A DNA stretch of 64,000 bases from Hansfordia pulvinata (taxonomy: Eukaryota; Ascomycota; Sordariomycetes; Xylariales). Within the stretch, counting starts at the first letter, position 1. Every line of letters starts with the position of its first letter. Position numbers and translations under genes: made by a program. The stretch covers positions 434,001 through 498,000 of the forward strand of contig BJKQ01000008.1 in NCBI GenBank assembly GCA_006538405.1, read 5' to 3'. Of the stretch, positions 59,481 through 64,000 are shown one piece after another. The notes under the pieces are model-generated. The model was not told the DNA's origin and did no database searches. It worked only from the letters and a program-made list of their open reading frames with translations.

Positions 59481-62400
59481 GGTGAATCCGTCGGTCGCCC
59501 ACAGCTCAGGATGTGTGCTGCGGGACGGGAAGCTTCATATCACCGCCACGGGAGGAGGGAGGAGGCGCCGTGGTGTGGTTTCGGGGGCCGGCGCGCGGTG
59601 GCAGAACACGACGGACGCAGCGCGATCAGTCGGGATCGGCAGCAACGGTGGTCGGGTTTTGCAGAAAACGATTCGGCAGCAAAGCGCCAACAAGACACGC
59701 AGCGAAGGCGTCGGGCAGAGGTGGCGGTGGCGGCTGCGGCGTGGTGAGACGGCAGCTGGTCGGTGAACACAGATAGGCAGGCAGGCAGATGCGGAGGGTC
59801 GAGGAGCTATCTGTGATTGAACCGATTGGCTGGCTAGGCAGGATCAGACAAAGCCGGCGATTGGCGGTGGTGGTGGTGGTGGTGATGGCCGGATCAAGAC
59901 GAGGGGCTAGGTCAATGTCAACGTCAACGTTGATGGCGCAGTCGCAGCTGGCAGACTTAGGGGTGATCGAGAAGGGAATGAAGCAGTGAGAAACGGCGTC
60001 GAGCCGGTGGAGGGGGCCTGAGTGGGGATGTAAAGGGATCGGCCGAGTGAACAGAAAATGGAAGCCGAAATGGGGCAGGTCTGGGGAAGGCGGGCGGTCG
60101 ACGATGGAGGCGTGTCGTAAACCAAGCGATGCAAGCAGGTCGGCCGGGGACGGGGCGGCGAGGTGAGCTGGCTGAGGTTGCTGCAGGTGGCGTCAGGTTG
60201 GGCGAGGTGGGCGTGCAATCGTGACGTGACGCAGGGGTGGCGTAAGTAGTGGGTGGATGCGATGTGTGTTGCTGCACTTGGCGGCGGCACTTATCAGGGT
60301 TGAGGGTCGGTCCAATGAAGGCAGACGCAGACCCGTGGCGGAACTGTCGCGATTAGGTTCGTTTCGTGTCAATGGTTTGTCGAGCTGGTTGCCTTGACGC
60401 CGACCGGACTGCGCTGTTTTCGGGACGGGGCGACAAAGACGAGACCTGGGCCGACCGGAGTGGACAAACAAGAGGCGACGACGGGATGACGCCGGGTGTG
60501 TCTGGCGTGAGCGAGAGGCCTCTCTTTCCTCGATCAAGGTTAGAGACGAGTACAGTGCAGTGATAGGAACCCGACGGGCCTCACCTGGTACCTGATTTAG
60601 ACATGTACCTTGGCTAACAAAGCCAGGGGCCGAAGGGAGGGCAGCGCAGGAGGGTTGGGCGGGAAGAGAGAGGCAAGAGCGACCGGGCGGGTGCAGAGCG
60701 TGCAGAAGCGCACCGCCTGGAAGGTGCGGGCGCAGGGGCTAGGCTCGGAAAGGGCGATCGGGCGGTTGCTAGCGCGGCTAGTCGCCCGGAAAGGCCGCGG
60801 CCGGTGAAAACTGGGCAGGGGCCGTGGGGCAATGATATCATGGGAAAGCCGCGCGGCGAATGGCAATGCTGGTCGTGCTGGTCGCTTGCTGGCCTGGAGA
60901 CATGGGCTTTGGGGTCTGCCAGACAACAAATGCATCCATCCATGCAATGCGCCCACCGGCCGTGATTCGTGATTCGTGATTCAGGCCACCACCCTCCGTC
61001 TGCCGTTGGCCTGTCGGTCGTCGCGCTGCTTTCCAGGTTACTTTTCTTTGCTTGAGCCGGGTCGTATAAGGTCGATCGGTTATCGCATCATCCGGGGAAA
61101 GCCAAACGTCGAAGGGGGCCTGTCGCCTGGCAGCAGAAGAAAGAACCGAATAATGGCTGCCTGTCTATCTCAAACGGAAGATCAAAGCGAGACGTGTCTG
61201 TCTGTCGGAAAGGCCTGGTCGAGCAACTCCTCGTCCGAACTCTCGGGGCCGCGTGCCACTCGCGGCGCAAGGCCGCCGCCCCTCCGACTTATTATACCTT
61301 ACCGTACATCACTTACCTTGCCATTCCCTCGTCAGGAGGTGCGAGGACTCGTACGAGTACCCATCCATGCCGGCCCGGCGCCAGAAGCCCGTCGTGGCTC
61401 TGCGCCGGCGTGCGGTGTGTCCCGCAAACTAGCCCCCGTGGAAATCACGCGTCCCGCCGCCCGCCCTCACAATGGGCGGAGGGCTGTTCCTGGCCTGTCT
61501 GAGGATCGCGACCGAACCCGTCGGCCTCCCCCTCCCCGGCAAGTTCCAGCAACTGGTGAATCCTTCTCTGGGCGCTCGAGCCGCGTCCCGCCCTCCTCCG
61601 TGCCATCTCCTTGTTTCCCTCCGTCGACCTTTCCACGCGTTTCTCGTCGGCGATTTCTCTCGACCCCCGGTCCGTATTCTGCCGAGCCGCCCTGCCCGCG
61701 GCTGCTACCAGAGGCGGGCGTGATGAAGGGAGCATCGCCTCACTCCGCGGGCTGGCAAATACGATTCCTATTACTACACGAGCGGTGATATACTCGTGAC
61801 TAGTCGCGCGGAGCAGCTTGATGCCAAATGACGACATGGCTGTGCCGCGGGCGGTGCGTCTGCCACGTCTGATGTGCAAATATTACCTGCCCATGCCTTG
61901 TAGCGAGCACTCGTACCTCTGAGCGGCCGGCCGTATCGTCGCGCGGGTTCGTGGAAGCGCCTGGCCCCGCCCAGGAGCCCGAAACCTGATAAGGCGCCAC
62001 GATGTCTGGCTGCGGTGCAGTGAATCCAGCGCATCCGAATCGCGCCGGGCGGATGTCTGCTCGCATCCTGCGAGGAAGTACTCGCATGTGTTCCAGTGTG
62101 GACGGAACACGGGACAAGGGTGGAGATGGACATCGGTATCGTTGTTGTCCAGGCGCTCCCCACGTGCAAACCGGGCCGGAAAGCAAATAGGTGCAGATGC
62201 AGTTGACTTCTCGCTCTGCCGCCGACGTCATCATTTACAGGTACCTCCAATGCCCAAGGTGCATAGGTAAGGTACTGCCAGTTTTGGTTGTCATCCTTGT
62301 ACCTGCCTCCATCTTCACAGCCTTGGAAGGAGGTATCTACCGGAGGCAGGTAAACTTCAATAATCCCCCCCCCTCCTCCACAACCAACTCCCCGGCTTCT

Positions 62401-64000
62401 CCAATCCCCCACGTTCGCTGCGCCTCACACAACCGCCGCCTAGCCTGGCTGAACCCCATCTCCCGTCTCTCTAGAGCCTTCATTTCCCGTGCCCTGTTCC
62501 TGGGTGTTCTAGGGATCCGATTCAGCCCGCCCACCAGATCCCACGCTTCCTCGCCAGCCCACCCGGCTCTCTTCGCTCGCTCCCAGCTCCAGCTCCAGCT
62601 CCAGCTCCAGCCCTGCCGTCGCTCGCCTGATAGCTATCCGCGTTATCGTGGCCGGCTCAATGGATATCGGTGTTGCCTCAGGCTGCCGTGCCAGGGATTC
62701 GGCCAATTCTCTCCATGTCCGGCCGTTCCACATTCGGCATCCCGCAAATACGCCAACATGGACTGTGGGCGCCGTCAAGATCTAGCCAGTGGCGGATGAG
62801 GCCGTCGCCGTGGTTTCATTTCCTGCTTGTGGTGGCCACACAACTACCTACCTACTCTTACCCAACCACGCCAACCCACTCGTTCGTACCTTGTCAGAGT
62901 CTGACAAGCGTCAGGCCATAACTTGGTGCCTACGACTCGGCCGTTTCCGGACCAGCCAGGGACGCCGCTGTCGTGTTGATACTCAGCAAACAGATGCTCG
63001 CCAGCGGGGAAGCATCACGCATCTATCGACACCGAGGCACAGGCGCCCACAACGAGTACGTTGCGCGATATCACGCGACTTGACCATGCCAATTGCCGGA
63101 ATAGCCTCCCCCTCGCGCATAAGCACTATCGCGCCAGCCGCCACACCTGCCCCAGGCCCATCTCGCGACGCCGTGAGCTGGCCAGCATGCCGGCCTATAA
63201 TTAGATCCCCGGCAAACTGCAGAGAATCTCGACCTTCCCATTCCGGGCAGCTTCGGCAAGGAGGCGTTTCCGGGGTTGAAGGCGGAAACAGATCTCATCT
63301 GCAGGCAATAGGGCTCGCCGACCGGGCCTGCAGGGGCGCCCCTGGAGGACAGTCCGCCGCGGGACCGAACGGAGTGGCGACCGACTTGTTGGCCAGGGTG
63401 CCGAGTACCCCCGGGCGACTTTCGTCGAGGACGCATTTGTGAATGTCCATCTCCCGAGAGGTGACCTGCTTCTCCGCAACGTGCAGCGCCCAAGCGGCGT
63501 CCAGCGTGCCAGGAACGCAAACGCCCGGACAATGTGGAGGCCGGCTGGCGTTCATCGCGCTCGTGCCATGCTGTGCGCCTGCCTGCCCCCGGCATGTGTG
63601 TCAAAATGCGAACATGTTCGTATTTGTTTTGAGCCGGTGTCCAAAGCGTCAACTCTACACTTTATTAGCTCGCCTCTCTGTCTCCTGGGAAGCGGCCCAC
63701 GGCGACCCACTGGCCCCGCGGTTTGGCCAACGCGACCGAACGCAACAGCGAGTTAGCTTGATCATAGGCCTAACTCGTCGAGGGTGTTCAGACAGCAGAG
63801 CCGGGGGACGAGCACCGCAGCAACCGTCGATCCCATCAAACATGGCGCAGAAGACAAAGGCGGGCACAGGGGTTGACGAACCGTCGGCGAGCAGATCAGG
63901 TGGTGCGTGGTTACATTTGCAGTCAGCTTGCTCGGTGCTTGCCCCGGTCTTGGCTCAAGTGCGCGACGCGTTGGGGCCTCAGACCCGCGAAGAAAAATGA
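59481..64000. other. Intergenic, no supported gene
   Basis: The left end is the promoter and 5' leader of the PH-LRR gene, with a (GGT)n run near 59,864-59,883 and (AGGC)n near 59,774-59,789. Further right are an ACTCGTACGAGTAC palindrome at 61347-61360, a CAGCTC run near 62,585-62,610 and TACCTACCTA motifs. An ATG in good context (CAAACATGG, 63,843) opens a 52-codon frame ending at the last base of the window, with no recognisable content. Confidence 0.45.

Noticed and set aside
63843..64000. 52-codon frame starting at an ATG in good context at the end of the window
   Set aside because: Short, no recognisable content, and no clear splice sites; it may be the first exon of a gene beyond the window but cannot be supported.
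1..64000. CRISPR arrays, bacterial operons, riboswitches and ribosome-binding sites
   Set aside because: The window is fungal nuclear DNA; no regularly spaced repeats or bacterial signals were seen.

Overview
This window looks like nuclear DNA of a filamentous ascomycete (Pezizomycotina, probably Sordariomycetes). The evidence is intron-split genes with short 50-250 nt GT-AG introns, CTGAC/CTAAC-like branch sites, GC-rich coding DNA, fungal families such as Mph1 and a MBOAT-type DGAT1, and a block saturated with the signature of repeat-induced point mutation (RIP). I would not place it to genus.

Layout. Positions 1 to about 6,640 are an extremely AT-rich, CpA/TpG-depleted block, a heavily RIP-mutated repeat with no intact gene. 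A sharp junction at about 6,640-6,720 leads into GC-rich DNA. There follow an HpcH/HpaI-type aldolase (8,544-9,764, +), the DNA helicase Mph1 (13,632-10,088, -), a MITE-like element (13,907-14,323), a DGAT1-type acyltransferase (16,582-18,292, +), a major facilitator transporter with an apparent one-base frameshift (20,468-22,470, +), and a TPR/J-domain co-chaperone with four apparent one-base frameshifts (26,532-24,185, -). A short acidic membrane-protein-like reading frame lies just downstream of the co-chaperone. About 6 kb without a recognisable gene follows, then two RNase H-fold genes on the minus strand, one with a canonical active site and one degenerate.

The interval 34.6-46.5 kb has no convincing protein gene. 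It does hold a TATA-driven, probably spliced, apparently non-coding transcription unit (about 36.43-37.42 kb) and a strong RNA-type hairpin just beyond it (37,721-37,781). A serine-rich fungal protein (46,496-47,635, +) is followed by another 7.4 kb without protein genes, a tRNA-Asn(GTT) with a 22-nt intron (55,104-55,009, -), and a six-... five-exon PH plus leucine-rich-repeat protein (59,480-55,752, -). The last 4.5 kb holds nothing I can support as a gene.

The protein genes serve unrelated housekeeping roles: carbon catabolism, fork repair, triacylglycerol synthesis, transport, chaperoning, RNA-DNA hybrid processing and a likely membrane/cytoskeleton scaffold. I see no biosynthetic cluster. 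The unusual properties are in the non-coding part: large gene-poor gaps, many microsatellites and long poly-C tracts, and a dispersed palindrome related to TACTCGTACGAGTA that recurs dozens of times outside the genes.
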